In this document: in pieces, positions 43,432-52,949 of the stretch
Layout: each line of letters opens with the position of its first letter
Numbering within the stretch: the first letter of the stretch is position 1
DNA from: Microcosmobacter mediterraneus
GTDB taxonomy: Bacteria > Bacteroidota > Bacteroidia > Flavobacteriales > Flavobacteriaceae
DNA: 64,000 nt
Reading direction: 5' to 3'
Assembly: GCF_031846265.1 (NCBI RefSeq)
Contig: NZ_JAVRIA010000002.1
Coordinates: forward strand, 248,001 to 312,000
Program-made: the position numbers and the translations under genes
Notes under the pieces: generated by a model
What the model was told of the DNA's origin: nothing
The model's input: only the letters and a program-made list of their open reading frames with translations
Database searches by the model: none

Positions 43432-46175
43432 AGTTCTTTCTCAGTAAATGGTATTTCAGGATTAAAAATTTCAAGTATAAGTGCTTTCAATTGATTTGAA
43501 AACTCCTTTAAGATGTCTTTACTAATTATAGTTTCTTTATGAGCATAGGCTCCAGGTTTGTCTTTCTTAGAAAATTTTAGAAAGCCACTTTTTAAGTTTT
43601 TAAATGAAATTATACCAGCTTCTAACGGCATTTTATTTAATGTTGATTGAGTATATATGTAGGCGTACATTAATACCTGAAAACTTTTACTATACTTGGA
43701 GTAATCTGAATTTAAGTCCTCCCAATTTATAACCTCAACTTGGTTTTGCTCTACTTTACCAGTTTTATAATCTATGATCCTAAGCGAATTATTATAGGTG
43801 TCTATTCTATCTACAAAACCTTTTAAATGAACTGGAAACGGTAATTCTTTATAATCTAATTGAGTTGTAAGGCGCTTTTCTAGAGCTACAATTGTAATGT
43901 TATTTCCTGCTTTTATATCTTCTATTTCTTGTTTAATGAAATTTTCAATATAGCGTTGGGCAATTTCAAAACTCAATAAGTTTTTTCCCTTTAAATAATC
44001 TTCTTTTTTATATTCCTTTTCAAAATAATGAGTTACTATTTTTTTTATGGAAGATGTTTGGCTAGTTAACGCTTCAGCTGTTAGTTTTGTTCCTATAAAA
44101 GGCGTGTAAATTTCCTCTAGAGATTTATGAATGATATTACCAAACGTGTTACTAGCAACTGTTTCTTCAACATCATCAAACGTATTTATTTTTAATAATG
44201 TTTGATTATAAAAATCAATAGGGTTACGAATATAGTTTGTTAAACTAGAAGGTGAAAATCCAGTTTCAGCCACTGCCTTGAGATCATTTAAAAGCGCTTC
44301 ATCTTTTTGAATTTCTACTAATGATTGATCTTGAGGATTAACCTTAGTTGAGATAATATTATGAGTAATACTGTGAACTCCTTCAAATTCTAGTTGCCTA
44401 ATAAATCTGCTCATTTCACCTCCCTTTAAAATATCAGGTTCAGTATTGTAAGTTATATATACATCTTTAGCTCGTTGTAAAAGTCTATAAAAATGATAGG
44501 TGTAAACAGCGTCTTTTTCTTTATACGTTGGTAAACTATTGCTTAGTTTGGCTTCAAAAGGAATAAAGGAGTTATTGGTTTTACCTGCTGGTAAAACACC
44601 TTCGTTGACAGAGGTGATAATTACAGTTTCAAAATCGAGCACTCTAGATTCTAACATGCCCATAATTTGTAAGCCACTATATGGATCACCTTCAAAATCT
44701 ACAGTCTCAGAGCTTACTAATTCTTTAAAAAGATTATGTAATTCTTTAATAGAATTGATGTAGTTATGTTTTGAAAGAATAGATTTAAGTTCATTAAAAA
44801 TGGTATAAAAATTATATAGAAATTCTAATTCAACTTTATTTTTATCTGCAGTTTTAGTCAAATTAGTTTTGATTATATTCACTAACTCAAGCATATAATC
44901 CAGAGCTTGCGAAGGATTATCGTTCCATTTTGAAAAAAGCAACTTGATTAATTTGGTGTTGAACTTAAAATTATTTACCTGTAAATAATTAAGACTTAGA
45001 TACGTAATATTTTTCTCTTTAATGTGTTTAGTAAGGCTACTAAAATTCTCAATTGATTGAAGTGCTGGATGCTGAAGTATTGAATTGATATCTTTATAAT
45101 AAAAACTATCTGAACCTTTTTTGTGAATCTTAAATAGCGTGTCAAACAAAAAGGATAGTGGAGAATTCTTTAATGGTAAACCCATTGTAATATTAAGCTT
45201 ATTGACAGCTTTTGGAAGCGAGTTAAGTAAGGGCAGCAAAAGGCTTTCGTCTCCCAGAATAATGGCTGTACTCTCTAGGTTATCACCTTCTTTTATAAGA
45301 TTACTTAAAATTTCTGCCACATATTTTACTTGTCCAATTTCTTTTGAACAACCACTAATTTTTATGTTTTTATTCTCTATATAATTATTGGAAACCCAAT
45401 TAAATGTCTTGGTTTTAAAAATATTCCATTGAGATTTATATTGTCTAATAAATAATCCAGCATCATGATATTTATTATCTAAAAACTCGGAGTCTATATC
45501 CCAATAGATTGAGGCTAAATCTTGTTTTAAAAGTTCATTAATTAAGATTTCCTCAGCTTTATTTAGTGCATTAAATCCTACAAATACATGATGTAGAGTT
45601 TGTTGTTGAGAAGCTACGTAACTCTCTAAATGATCTATTGCTTGTCTATAAATTAAACCTTGATGACCTTTAGAATCTTTAAGCAATTGATCGTTAAAAA
45701 CACTATAATAAACTTCAATTTTCTTCCAAAAGTCTAAATAGTTTTTTACTGCATCAGTTTGCTCTCCATCTAAATTCCAAGAATTCATCTCTTTAATAGA
45801 GCTTAGGTAATTAAAAATTGATTTTGACTCTACTAAAAATCTATCTATCTCATTAAAATCGGCAATTAAAAGTTGTGCCCAAGATGCAACGCTATCAAAA
45901 CTTTCAACCTGATCCTTTTTTGTAATAGAAAGGTAAGCTTTATAAAAGTAAAATAAAGACTCTATTGAAGTAATAGAATCTAAACCAGATATATCTTTTA
46001 CGAAGTCTTCAATAGAAATAATCTGAGGTGCAAACTCAGTTTTAACTGTAATATTACCTAATTCTTTTTTTAAGTAACTGCCAGCTCTTTTAGAGGGAAG
46101 GATAAATACTAATTCTGAAAAGTTTTGATCTTTAGATTTTAAATCTTTTAATACAGTAGCTATAAAACTCTTCAT
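43428..46175 (-). CDS. AddB-like PD-(D/E)XK nuclease/helicase-related protein
   Basis: 915 residues. N-terminal FILPSKRAGSYLKKEL resembles the degenerate UvrD/AddB ATPase region; the C-terminal third (about 640-900) has SPSSLTNYIRNPIDFYNQ and the nuclease core LRIIDYKTGKVE, where Asp and Lys form the PD-(D/E)XK active site. Bacteroidota pair such proteins with an AddA-like helicase for double-strand-break resection; the partner starts at 52129. The two are separated here by ompA and kbl. Confidence 0.85.
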   Translation of the reverse strand: MKSFIATVLKDLKSKDQNFSELVFILPSKRAGSYLKKELGNITVKTEFAPQIISIEDFVKDISGLDSITSIESLFYFYKAYLSITKKDQVESFDSVASWAQLLIADFNEIDRFLVESKSIFNYLSSIKEMNSWNLDGEQTDAVKNYLDFWKKIEVYYSVFNDQLLKDSKGHQGLIYRQAIDHLESYVASQQQTLHHVFVGFNALNKAEEILINELLKQDLASIYWDIDSEFLDNKYHDAGLFIRQYKSQWNIFKTKTFNWVSNNYIENKNIKISGCSKEIGQVKYVAEILSNLIKEGDNLESTAIILGDESLLLPLLNSLPKAVNKLNITMGLPLKNSPLSFLFDTLFKIHKKGSDSFYYKDINSILQHPALQSIENFSSLTKHIKEKNITYLSLNYLQVNNFKFNTKLIKLLFSKWNDNPSQALDYMLELVNIIKTNLTKTADKNKVELEFLYNFYTIFNELKSILSKHNYINSIKELHNLFKELVSSETVDFEGDPYSGLQIMGMLESRVLDFETVIITSVNEGVLPAGKTNNSFIPFEAKLSNSLPTYKEKDAVYTYHFYRLLQRAKDVYITYNTEPDILKGGEMSRFIRQLEFEGVHSITHNIISTKVNPQDQSLVEIQKDEALLNDLKAVAETGFSPSSLTNYIRNPIDFYNQTLLKINTFDDVEETVASNTFGNIIHKSLEEIYTPFIGTKLTAEALTSQTSSIKKIVTHYFEKEYKKEDYLKGKNLLSFEIAQRYIENFIKQEIEDIKAGNNITIVALEKRLTTQLDYKELPFPVHLKGFVDRIDTYNNSLRIIDYKTGKVEQNQVEVINWEDLNSDYSKYSKSFQVLMYAYIYTQSTLNKMPLEAGIISFKNLKSGFLKFSKKDKPGAYAHKETIISKDILKEFSNQLKALILEIFNPEIPFTEKEL

Positions 46176-46186
46176 GTAGTAAAAAT

Positions 46187-46217
46187 AAAAAACGCTCCGA
46201 AAATCGGAGCGTTTTTT
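46187..46217 (-). terminator. Terminator of the OmpA/TSP3 gene
   Basis: Arms AAAAAACGCTCCGA and TCGGAGCGTTTTTT around AAA, perfect 14-base stem with T-run; could stop transcription on either strand. Confidence 0.9.
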
Positions 46218-46244
46218 ATTATTTAGTTAAGTTATAAAACTTTA

Positions 46245-47657
46245 TTATTTAATAACTTTTACTTCTACACGTCTATTATTAGCTCTACCAGCTCTTGTTT
46301 TGTTAGTGTCAATTGGATTTTCTTCACCAAATCCTTTTGCAACTAATCTATCCTCACCAATACCGTTAGCAATTAAATAATCTCTAACTGCATTTGCTCT
46401 TCTTTCAGATAATAACTGGTTACTTTTAGCAGAACCTACACTATCAGTATATCCATCTAATTCAAACTTAGCTTTAGGATATTCTTTTAAGATAGCTACC
46501 ATGGCGTTTAAAGTTACATCAGAAGCCTTCTTTAATGAAGATTTACCTGTGTTGAACAAAATAGTTCTAGCATAGTCATTTAACTGCTTCATTACTTCTG
46601 GAGTTGGCTCTACTTTAGGGCAACCATTATTAGCAACTTCTCCTGCTTCGTTAGGACATTGATCATCTTTATCTAAAACACCATCACCATCTGTGTCTGG
46701 CCAAGGGCAACCATTATTTGCTGAAGGACCTGCTTCATTAGGACAGTTATCATCACCATCTGCAACACCATCACCATCTGCATCAGGACAACCAGCTAAA
46801 GATGCTAATCCTGGAGTCGTTGGACATTTGTCGTCACCATCTTTAATACCATCACCATCTGCATCAGGGCAACCATTGAACTCAGCTAAACCAGCTTCAT
46901 TAGGACAATCGTCTTTAGAGTCTTCAATACCATCGTTATCTGAATCTGGACAACCATTGAACGCCTCTAAACCAGCAACATCTGGACAAGCATCATCTTG
47001 ATCATAAATACCATCGCCATCAGTATCAGTTCCACCAAATCTAACAGCAAAACCTACTGAGTGTTGAAAATGTTTTGCGCCATCTCCACCATCAGCAAAA
47101 TCATCAAATGCATGCTTGTAAGTAGATTGGGCAGTTAAACCAAAATTATCATTTAACCAATATTTTAAACCTAAAGAACCGTTTAATGTTCCGAAGCCTA
47201 TATCATCAACCCAAGTATAACCACCACCAATACCGATAAATGGATCTAATTTTTGAGAATTAATAATATTCATGAAACTATAAGACACTAAACCATCAAC
47301 TGCAAAATAGGTAAGGTTAGGTGCAGTTGCAGGAGATGTTACTCCCATAAAGTCATTAGTTCCAATTTTGTTTATCCTGTTCAATGAACCTTGAGCAGTA
47401 AATGTAAATCCATCTGAAATGTATCTAGATACTGAAACCACAGAAGGAGCTGGAAGAATATTCCAGTGGTCATTTGCGTTAAAATATTCATCAAAATAGG
47501 CACCTCTAGGGCTATCTTCTCCTACAGGATAAAGATCAACTGCATTAACGCCCAATCCAAAAGCCCATGGATTGTTCTTGTCTTGTCCGTAAGATATGCT
47601 TACAGCAAGTAAAAGAGTCATAGCGAAAAATAATCTGCTAAGATTTTTCATATTCAA
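46245..47657 (-). CDS. OmpA-family outer-membrane protein with TSP type 3 repeats
   Basis: 470 residues. Signal peptide to about 24 (ISYGQ). Residues 25-205 form an eight-strand OmpA-like beta-barrel. Residues 211-345 hold five calcium-binding thrombospondin type 3 repeats (DTDGDGIYDQDDACP and relatives), and 355-470 an OmpA C-terminal peptidoglycan-binding domain with DGYTDSVGSAKSN and NNRRVEVKV. Anchors the outer membrane to the wall. Preceded by a perfect promoter and followed by its own terminator. Confidence 0.95.
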   Translation of the reverse strand: MNMKNLSRLFFAMTLLLAVSISYGQDKNNPWAFGLGVNAVDLYPVGEDSPRGAYFDEYFNANDHWNILPAPSVVSVSRYISDGFTFTAQGSLNRINKIGTNDFMGVTSPATAPNLTYFAVDGLVSYSFMNIINSQKLDPFIGIGGGYTWVDDIGFGTLNGSLGLKYWLNDNFGLTAQSTYKHAFDDFADGGDGAKHFQHSVGFAVRFGGTDTDGDGIYDQDDACPDVAGLEAFNGCPDSDNDGIEDSKDDCPNEAGLAEFNGCPDADGDGIKDGDDKCPTTPGLASLAGCPDADGDGVADGDDNCPNEAGPSANNGCPWPDTDGDGVLDKDDQCPNEAGEVANNGCPKVEPTPEVMKQLNDYARTILFNTGKSSLKKASDVTLNAMVAILKEYPKAKFELDGYTDSVGSAKSNQLLSERRANAVRDYLIANGIGEDRLVAKGFGEENPIDTNKTRAGRANNRRVEVKVIK

Positions 47658-47688
47658 AATAATTTAATTTTTAAGTGTTAATTATGAA

Positions 47689-47719
47689 CAAAAGTAAGTT
47701 GTTAAATCTTATTAACAAA
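47689..47719 (-). promoter_or_regulatory. Promoter of the OmpA/TSP3 gene
   Basis: On the minus strand TTTG (47716-47719), exactly 19 bases, then TACTTTTG (47689-47696). Matches the Bacteroidota consensus; 31 bases before the ATG. Confidence 0.7.
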
Positions 47720-47774
47720 GACAAATATATAAAAATATTGATATTACCCTTATAAATAGGGCTTTTTCATAAAT

Positions 47775-48968
47775 TTAAATGATCTCTAAAGCTCCACCGA
47801 CTTTTTTAAACGCAGCTATTGCCTTGTCTAAATGTTCCTTAGCATGTGATGCTGATAGCTGAACTCTAATTCTCGCTTTTCCCTTTGGTACTACGGGATA
47901 GAAGAATCCTATAACATAAATCCCTTCTGCTAAAAGCATATTTGACATGGTTTGAGAAAGCTTAGCATCATAGAGCATTACTGGTACAATAGCAGAATCA
48001 CCATTAATGACATCAAAACCCGCTTCTATTAATCCATTTTTAAAATAATTGGTATTCCACTCCAACTGATCTCTTAAAGATGTGTCGTTAGCTAACATAT
48101 CAAATACTTTGATGGAAGCACCAACAATGGCAGGTGCTAAAGAATTAGAAAATAAATACGGTCTAGAGCGTTGACGTAACATTTCTATGATTTCTTTTTT
48201 ACCAGTAGTGTAACCTCCCATGGCACCTCCTAGAGCTTTACCTAGAGTTCCTGTAATAATATCAATACGATCTATCACATTTTTTTTCTCTAAAGTGCCT
48301 CGACCTGTTTTTCCAATAAATCCTGTGGCGTGGCATTCGTCTATCATAACCATAGCATTATATTGTTCTGCTAAATCACAAATTTTATCTAAAGGCGCTA
48401 ATAATCCATCCATTGAAAACACACCGTCGGTTACAATAATTTTAAACCTGTTATTATTTGCATTGGCTTCTTTAAGCTTTTCCTCTAGGTCATCCATGTT
48501 GTTGTTTTGATAACGATATCTAGCTGCTTTACATAATCTTACACCATCAATAATTGAGGCATGATTTAAAGAATCTGAAATTATAGCATCTTCCTTACCC
48601 AATAGTGGCTCAAAAACGCCTCCATTAGCATCAAAAGCCGCAGCGTATAATATTGTGTCTTCTGTACCGTAAAATTCTGCTATTTTCTGTTCTAAGGTTT
48701 TATGAATGTCTTGAGTTCCACATATAAATCGTACCGAAGACATCCCAAAACCATGTGTATCCATTGTATCTTTAGCTGCTTGGATAACCTCTGGATGTGA
48801 GGATAAGCCTAAATAATTATTTGCGCAAAAATTAAGAACAGTTTCGCCTGTGCTTAGGGTTATCTCTGCACCTTGAGAAGAGGTTATAATGCGTTCTTCC
48901 TTAAAAAGACCTTCACTCTTTATGTTTTGTAACTCTTGTTGTAAATGTTCTTTTATAGTTCCGTACAT
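47775..48968 (-). CDS. kbl: Glycine C-acetyltransferase (2-amino-3-ketobutyrate CoA ligase)
   Basis: 397 residues. PLP lysine Lys244 in TLGKALGGAMGG, the MIDECHATGFIG motif near 208-219 and RPYLFSNSLAPA near 275 identify Kbl, which cleaves 2-amino-3-ketobutyrate to glycine and acetyl-CoA in threonine breakdown. No tdh gene is adjacent. Seventeen bases after the AddA-like gene, so probably cotranscribed. It is a paralogue (alpha-oxoamine synthase) of the BioF-like gene at 20769. Confidence 0.95.
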   Translation of the reverse strand: MYGTIKEHLQQELQNIKSEGLFKEERIITSSQGAEITLSTGETVLNFCANNYLGLSSHPEVIQAAKDTMDTHGFGMSSVRFICGTQDIHKTLEQKIAEFYGTEDTILYAAAFDANGGVFEPLLGKEDAIISDSLNHASIIDGVRLCKAARYRYQNNNMDDLEEKLKEANANNNRFKIIVTDGVFSMDGLLAPLDKICDLAEQYNAMVMIDECHATGFIGKTGRGTLEKKNVIDRIDIITGTLGKALGGAMGGYTTGKKEIIEMLRQRSRPYLFSNSLAPAIVGASIKVFDMLANDTSLRDQLEWNTNYFKNGLIEAGFDVINGDSAIVPVMLYDAKLSQTMSNMLLAEGIYVIGFFYPVVPKGKARIRVQLSASHAKEHLDKAIAAFKKVGGALEII

Positions 48969-48985
48969 GGTGTTTTTTTACAAAT

Positions 48986-51900
48986 TTAAAATTCTTTTAT
49001 GGTAACTTCCTCATTTATATAGATTAGAATTTTACGTAAAACCTTAACTCCCATCTGTTCAATGATTTTCTGATAATTTAGGAGTTGGTTATCATGTTTC
49101 ACATTATGTTCTCCAGTCTTATAATCTATTAAAACTGATGTGTTTTCTGACATCATTACTAATTTATCTGGCCTTATAAATTCACCTTTATCAGTCATAA
49201 TATCTTTTTCATTATAGACCTTTAGTTTATTATTAAAATAGACACATAGTTTAGGGTGCGTACATATTTCAGTAATTAAACTATCAAATACTTTATATTG
49301 ATTTTTATCAATTTTGCCTGTATCTACATAACGATTGAGAACAAATACAATATCATTTTGAGTTATAATATTTGCCATAATATCATGGATAAGATTACCA
49401 CGTTCAATAGCTTTTTGTTGAGTAGTATCCCAAAGTAATCCGGATTTAGTAACGATATTGATATCGTGCTCCGATATAGAACAAGAGATGAATTCATCTT
49501 GAACAGTAGTTGCAACAGAATCTAAACTAGGAGTTGTTTTGTTAGTTTTAGCACCAAACGAATAAGAAACTTTATTGGCATCCCATAATCCTTCTTTTTG
49601 CAAATAATTAATTAAATGTCCTGCATAAGTAGTAGTATTAGGTTCTTGATTTTTATTTACATCTAGTTTTGAAATTATATACAATTGTTCTTTAGCTCTG
49701 GTTAATGTTACGTAGAGTAAGTTAATATTATCTAACTCTAATTCGGCCTGGTGGCTATTGTAAATTTGCTCACCAACAGCTCCAAAGTATTTGATGTCTT
49801 TATTATAATTTATCAATGTTTTTTCAAATCCTTCATAGTCTTCATCGCTTAAAGGAAACCATGTTTTGGCATCTTTTTCTCTGTAAATATCAATCTCTGC
49901 AAAAGGATAAATAACCACAGGAAACTCTAAGCCTTTTGACTTATGAATAGTCATAATTTTAACGGCATCTAAAGCTTCTGCTGAAGTAATTGCTAAATTA
50001 TTGTCTTTGAGTTGAAAGTATTCTAAAAACCCATTGATGTCATTTCCTTTCTTTTCTGAAAAGCTAAAAACTTCATTTAAATAAGACTGTAAATACGCAT
50101 CAACATTTTTGGGCTCTATAAATGTTCTTATTAATAATTCTACCAAATCATATAGTGATAAAAGTTGTAGCTTTTTAAATTCTATCGTAAAACCTAAATT
50201 ATTAAGTTCTTTAAAAAAGGATTCTTGCTCTTCATTTATGAACTCTTTAAAAAAGTTGTGTGGGTTTTCAATTTTTAAACGTTTTGAAATAAATTGTAAC
50301 ACTACTATTTTAGCTTCAAGATCTTCAGGTTCCACTATAAATTTTAATACATTATTTATAAACCTTACCTGGTCTGAATTTTTAAGCAACAGTGTTTCAG
50401 AGGATAAAATTGACACACCTTTAGATGATAAATATTCTGAAATGGCTAAACCTTCTGCTTTTCGTCTCACTAATACTGAAATATCTTTTTTATGATAACC
50501 AAGCTCTAAAGATTCGATGATTCTATCATAAACCTTTTCTGAATATAAGAGATACTTATCATCATCCTTAGCTAAATCTAAAAATTCAATATTAACATAA
50601 CCTTTAGTGCTATGATAAGGTTTTTGAGTTGCATCTTTATATAAATTACTATAAACCTGATTAGAAAATAGGTGATTAGCTATGTAATTAAAAAAACCAT
50701 TGTTAAAGTTCACAACAGCTTCACTACTCCTGTAATTAGTGTTGAGATTAACTAAATTTTGCTCTATAGAAAAAGGGTGTTCTGTTTTATTAAAAAGATT
50801 AATAAACTGTTCAGCATAACCTCCTCGCCATCTATAAATAGCTTGCTTAGCATCACCAACTAGAAGTAAAGAACCTCTATCTCCAAACTGCTCTTGTTCT
50901 AACGCATTAGAAACTAAAGGTTGTAAATTTTGCCATTGTAATTGTGATGTGTCCTGAAACTCATCAATAAAGTAATGTTTGTATTTTTCGCCTAAACGCT
51001 CATAAATATAAGGTGTTGGTTGGTCTTTAATTTCATTGCTGATAATAGTATTAAATTCAGAAATTAAAAGTTTGTTATCCTCTTCTTTAATTCTGTTTAG
51101 CTCAGTATTAATAGCATTTAAAACTGATAATGGTGTGATGGTTTTATAAATAGCGTTTAAAAACTTGAAATTAAATACTGCTAATTTTGATGCTTTAAAA
51201 CTTTTAGCTAATTGAGGTTGAATAGCCTTAACGACCTCAGCAATATCATTAGTAACACGTTTAGGATAAAGTACTTTTGTTTCGATGTCATTCTGCCATT
51301 TGGCTTCAAAATTGATGTTGTATTTTTTATAAGCTAGATTAGAAAAATGTTTTGGTAAATAACTTCCTGAAAAATCATTAAACTCTAATCCGCTTTCATC
51401 TATTAAAGTCAGTGCACTCTCTGCTTCGCTTACAATTTGTAGGTCTACTTGTGCAATTTTATGAGATAAATAAGTTCTTAATCTACCAAAATCTTTTAGT
51501 GTTTTGTGCTTTAAATCATCAACATGTTTTAGGTCGTTTTCATTCACTAAAAGTTTAGCTATTTTCTTAAAATCGTAACCAATATCCCAACTTTTATCAT
51601 CATCTGCTTTTTCAATAGAAAAATCAACTAAAAGTTTTGTAAGCACCTCGTCTTCTCCTGCCTTTAATAATAGATTTTCAACAGCCTTTTGTAATAAACT
51701 ATCCTGATCTAATTCTACTTCAAAATTACCAGGCAATTGCAAATCATGTGCAAATGTTCTAATTAACCTGTGGTTAAATTTATCAATAGTAGATACATCA
51801 AATGAGGCATAATTATGAAGTATGGTTTCTAAAATTAATTTAGATTTTGATCTTAAATCCTCGGAAGTCATATTTAACTCCTCGGATAATACCTTAAACA

Positions 51901-52129
51901 TTGGATCAGAATTTACTGATGTTTCTAGTTTAGAAAATGTTTTCAAATTCTCCAATATTCTAGATTTCATTTCATTAACTGCCTTGTTAGTAAAAGTTAA
52001 TGCTAATACATATTTAAAATAAAGCGGATTTTTTGCCGAAAGGATAAGCTTTAAGTACTGTTTAACCAAGGTGAACGTTTTACCGCTTCCAGCTGATGCA
52101 TTGTATATGGTAAAGCTCAAATTATTCAA
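48986..52129 (-). CDS. AddA-like UvrD helicase-nuclease
   Basis: 1047 residues. Walker A ASAGSGKTF (11-19), UvrD-type DEFQDTSQLQWQNL and VGDAKQAIYRWRGG, late motif HKSKGLEFPVV, and a C-terminal RecB-like nuclease with SVLIDYKTGEHNVK. Processive unwinding and degradation of broken DNA ends. Start is TTG (52127-52129), directly after an in-frame TGA; the Walker A at residue 11 leaves no room for a later start. Its AddB-like partner is 2.8 kb downstream. Confidence 0.88.
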   Translation of the reverse strand: MNNLSFTIYNASAGSGKTFTLVKQYLKLILSAKNPLYFKYVLALTFTNKAVNEMKSRILENLKTFSKLETSVNSDPMFKVLSEELNMTSEDLRSKSKLILETILHNYASFDVSTIDKFNHRLIRTFAHDLQLPGNFEVELDQDSLLQKAVENLLLKAGEDEVLTKLLVDFSIEKADDDKSWDIGYDFKKIAKLLVNENDLKHVDDLKHKTLKDFGRLRTYLSHKIAQVDLQIVSEAESALTLIDESGLEFNDFSGSYLPKHFSNLAYKKYNINFEAKWQNDIETKVLYPKRVTNDIAEVVKAIQPQLAKSFKASKLAVFNFKFLNAIYKTITPLSVLNAINTELNRIKEEDNKLLISEFNTIISNEIKDQPTPYIYERLGEKYKHYFIDEFQDTSQLQWQNLQPLVSNALEQEQFGDRGSLLLVGDAKQAIYRWRGGYAEQFINLFNKTEHPFSIEQNLVNLNTNYRSSEAVVNFNNGFFNYIANHLFSNQVYSNLYKDATQKPYHSTKGYVNIEFLDLAKDDDKYLLYSEKVYDRIIESLELGYHKKDISVLVRRKAEGLAISEYLSSKGVSILSSETLLLKNSDQVRFINNVLKFIVEPEDLEAKIVVLQFISKRLKIENPHNFFKEFINEEQESFFKELNNLGFTIEFKKLQLLSLYDLVELLIRTFIEPKNVDAYLQSYLNEVFSFSEKKGNDINGFLEYFQLKDNNLAITSAEALDAVKIMTIHKSKGLEFPVVIYPFAEIDIYREKDAKTWFPLSDEDYEGFEKTLINYNKDIKYFGAVGEQIYNSHQAELELDNINLLYVTLTRAKEQLYIISKLDVNKNQEPNTTTYAGHLINYLQKEGLWDANKVSYSFGAKTNKTTPSLDSVATTVQDEFISCSISEHDINIVTKSGLLWDTTQQKAIERGNLIHDIMANIITQNDIVFVLNRYVDTGKIDKNQYKVFDSLITEICTHPKLCVYFNNKLKVYNEKDIMTDKGEFIRPDKLVMMSENTSVLIDYKTGEHNVKHDNQLLNYQKIIEQMGVKVLRKILIYINEEVTIKEF

Positions 52130-52199
52130 TCAATGATAAATTTTATAATCAAATAAAGAATCTTAATAATTCATTATCTAAAATTTTCTTACAATGTCG

Positions 52200-52207
52200 T
52201 AAATTTG
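52200..52207 (+). promoter_or_regulatory. Candidate -7 promoter box for sod
   Basis: TAAATTTG, an exact TAnnTTTG match, 33 bases before the ATG; the -33 element is not clear. Confidence 0.4.
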
Positions 52208-52240
52208 ATAGAAATTAAATAATAACTTAAAACAAATATT

Positions 52241-52849
52241 ATGGCTTTTGAATTACCAAAATTAAAATATGCTTACGATGCTTTAGAACCACATATTGAT
52301 GCGCGCACAATGGAAATTCACCACTCTAAACATCATAATGGTTATACCAATAAACTTAATGCAGCTATTGATGGCACTGATTTACAAGATAAATCTATAA
52401 ACGATATCTTAACAAATTTAGATATGTCTAATGCTGGTGTAAGAAATAATGGAGGTGGATTTTACAATCACAGCTTATTTTGGGATGTTATGAATCCTGA
52501 AGATAGAGGTTACCTTTCTGGAGAATTAAAAGATGCTATAGAAGCTGCTTTTGGTTCTAAAGACTCATTTATTGAAGCATTTTCTAAAGCAGCTGCAACT
52601 CAATTTGGTTCTGGTTGGGCTTGGTTGTGTGTTCATAAAGGCGGAAAAGTAGAAGTATGCTCTACACCAAACCAAGATAATCCATTGATGCCAGGTGTAT
52701 CTTGTGGCGGAACTCCAATTTTAGGATTAGATGTCTGGGAACATGCCTATTACCTCAACTACCAAAACAGAAGACCAGATTATATTTCGGCCTTTTTTAA
52801 TGTCGTAAACTGGAACGAAGTTGAGCGTCGTTATTCAGAAGCAAAATAA
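52241..52849 (+). CDS. sodA: Superoxide dismutase, Mn type
   Basis: 202 residues. Metal ligands His27, His77, Asp164 and His168 are all in place (MEIHHSKHH, YNHSLFW, LDVWEHAYY). GGGFYNHSLFW and GSGWAWLCV favour the manganese over the iron form, though cambialistic use cannot be excluded. Cytoplasmic. Followed by a strong terminator. Confidence 0.95.
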   Translation: MAFELPKLKYAYDALEPHIDARTMEIHHSKHHNGYTNKLNAAIDGTDLQDKSINDILTNLDMSNAGVRNNGGGFYNHSLFWDVMNPEDRGYLSGELKDAIEAAFGSKDSFIEAFSKAAATQFGSGWAWLCVHKGGKVEVCSTPNQDNPLMPGVSCGGTPILGLDVWEHAYYLNYQNRRPDYISAFFNVVNWNEVERRYSEAK

Positions 52850-52870
52850 ATCATAGTATACAATACCACC

Positions 52871-52900
52871 AAAAAGCTGTCAGAAAATAGACAGCTTTTT
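52871..52900. terminator. Terminator of sod
   Basis: AAAAAGCTGTC-N8-GACAGCTTTTT: 11-base perfect stem followed by T residues on the plus strand. Confidence 0.88.
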
Positions 52901-52949
52901 GATTTTTAGGTCATTATTTAATAATTTGCACAAAAAACAAATTGCTCTT

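Noticed and set aside
46693..47001. Plus-strand open frame of 102 codons across the TSP3 repeats
   Set aside because: A mirror of the Ser/Pro-rich complement of the real minus-strand gene; no start context and no family.
46620..47030. CRISPR-like regular repeats
   Set aside because: The repeats are in frame and encode calcium-binding TSP3 units; no spacers.
52899..52949. 17-residue extension of the FG-GAP protein
   Set aside because: It begins inside the sod terminator and precedes a typical signal peptide starting at 52950.
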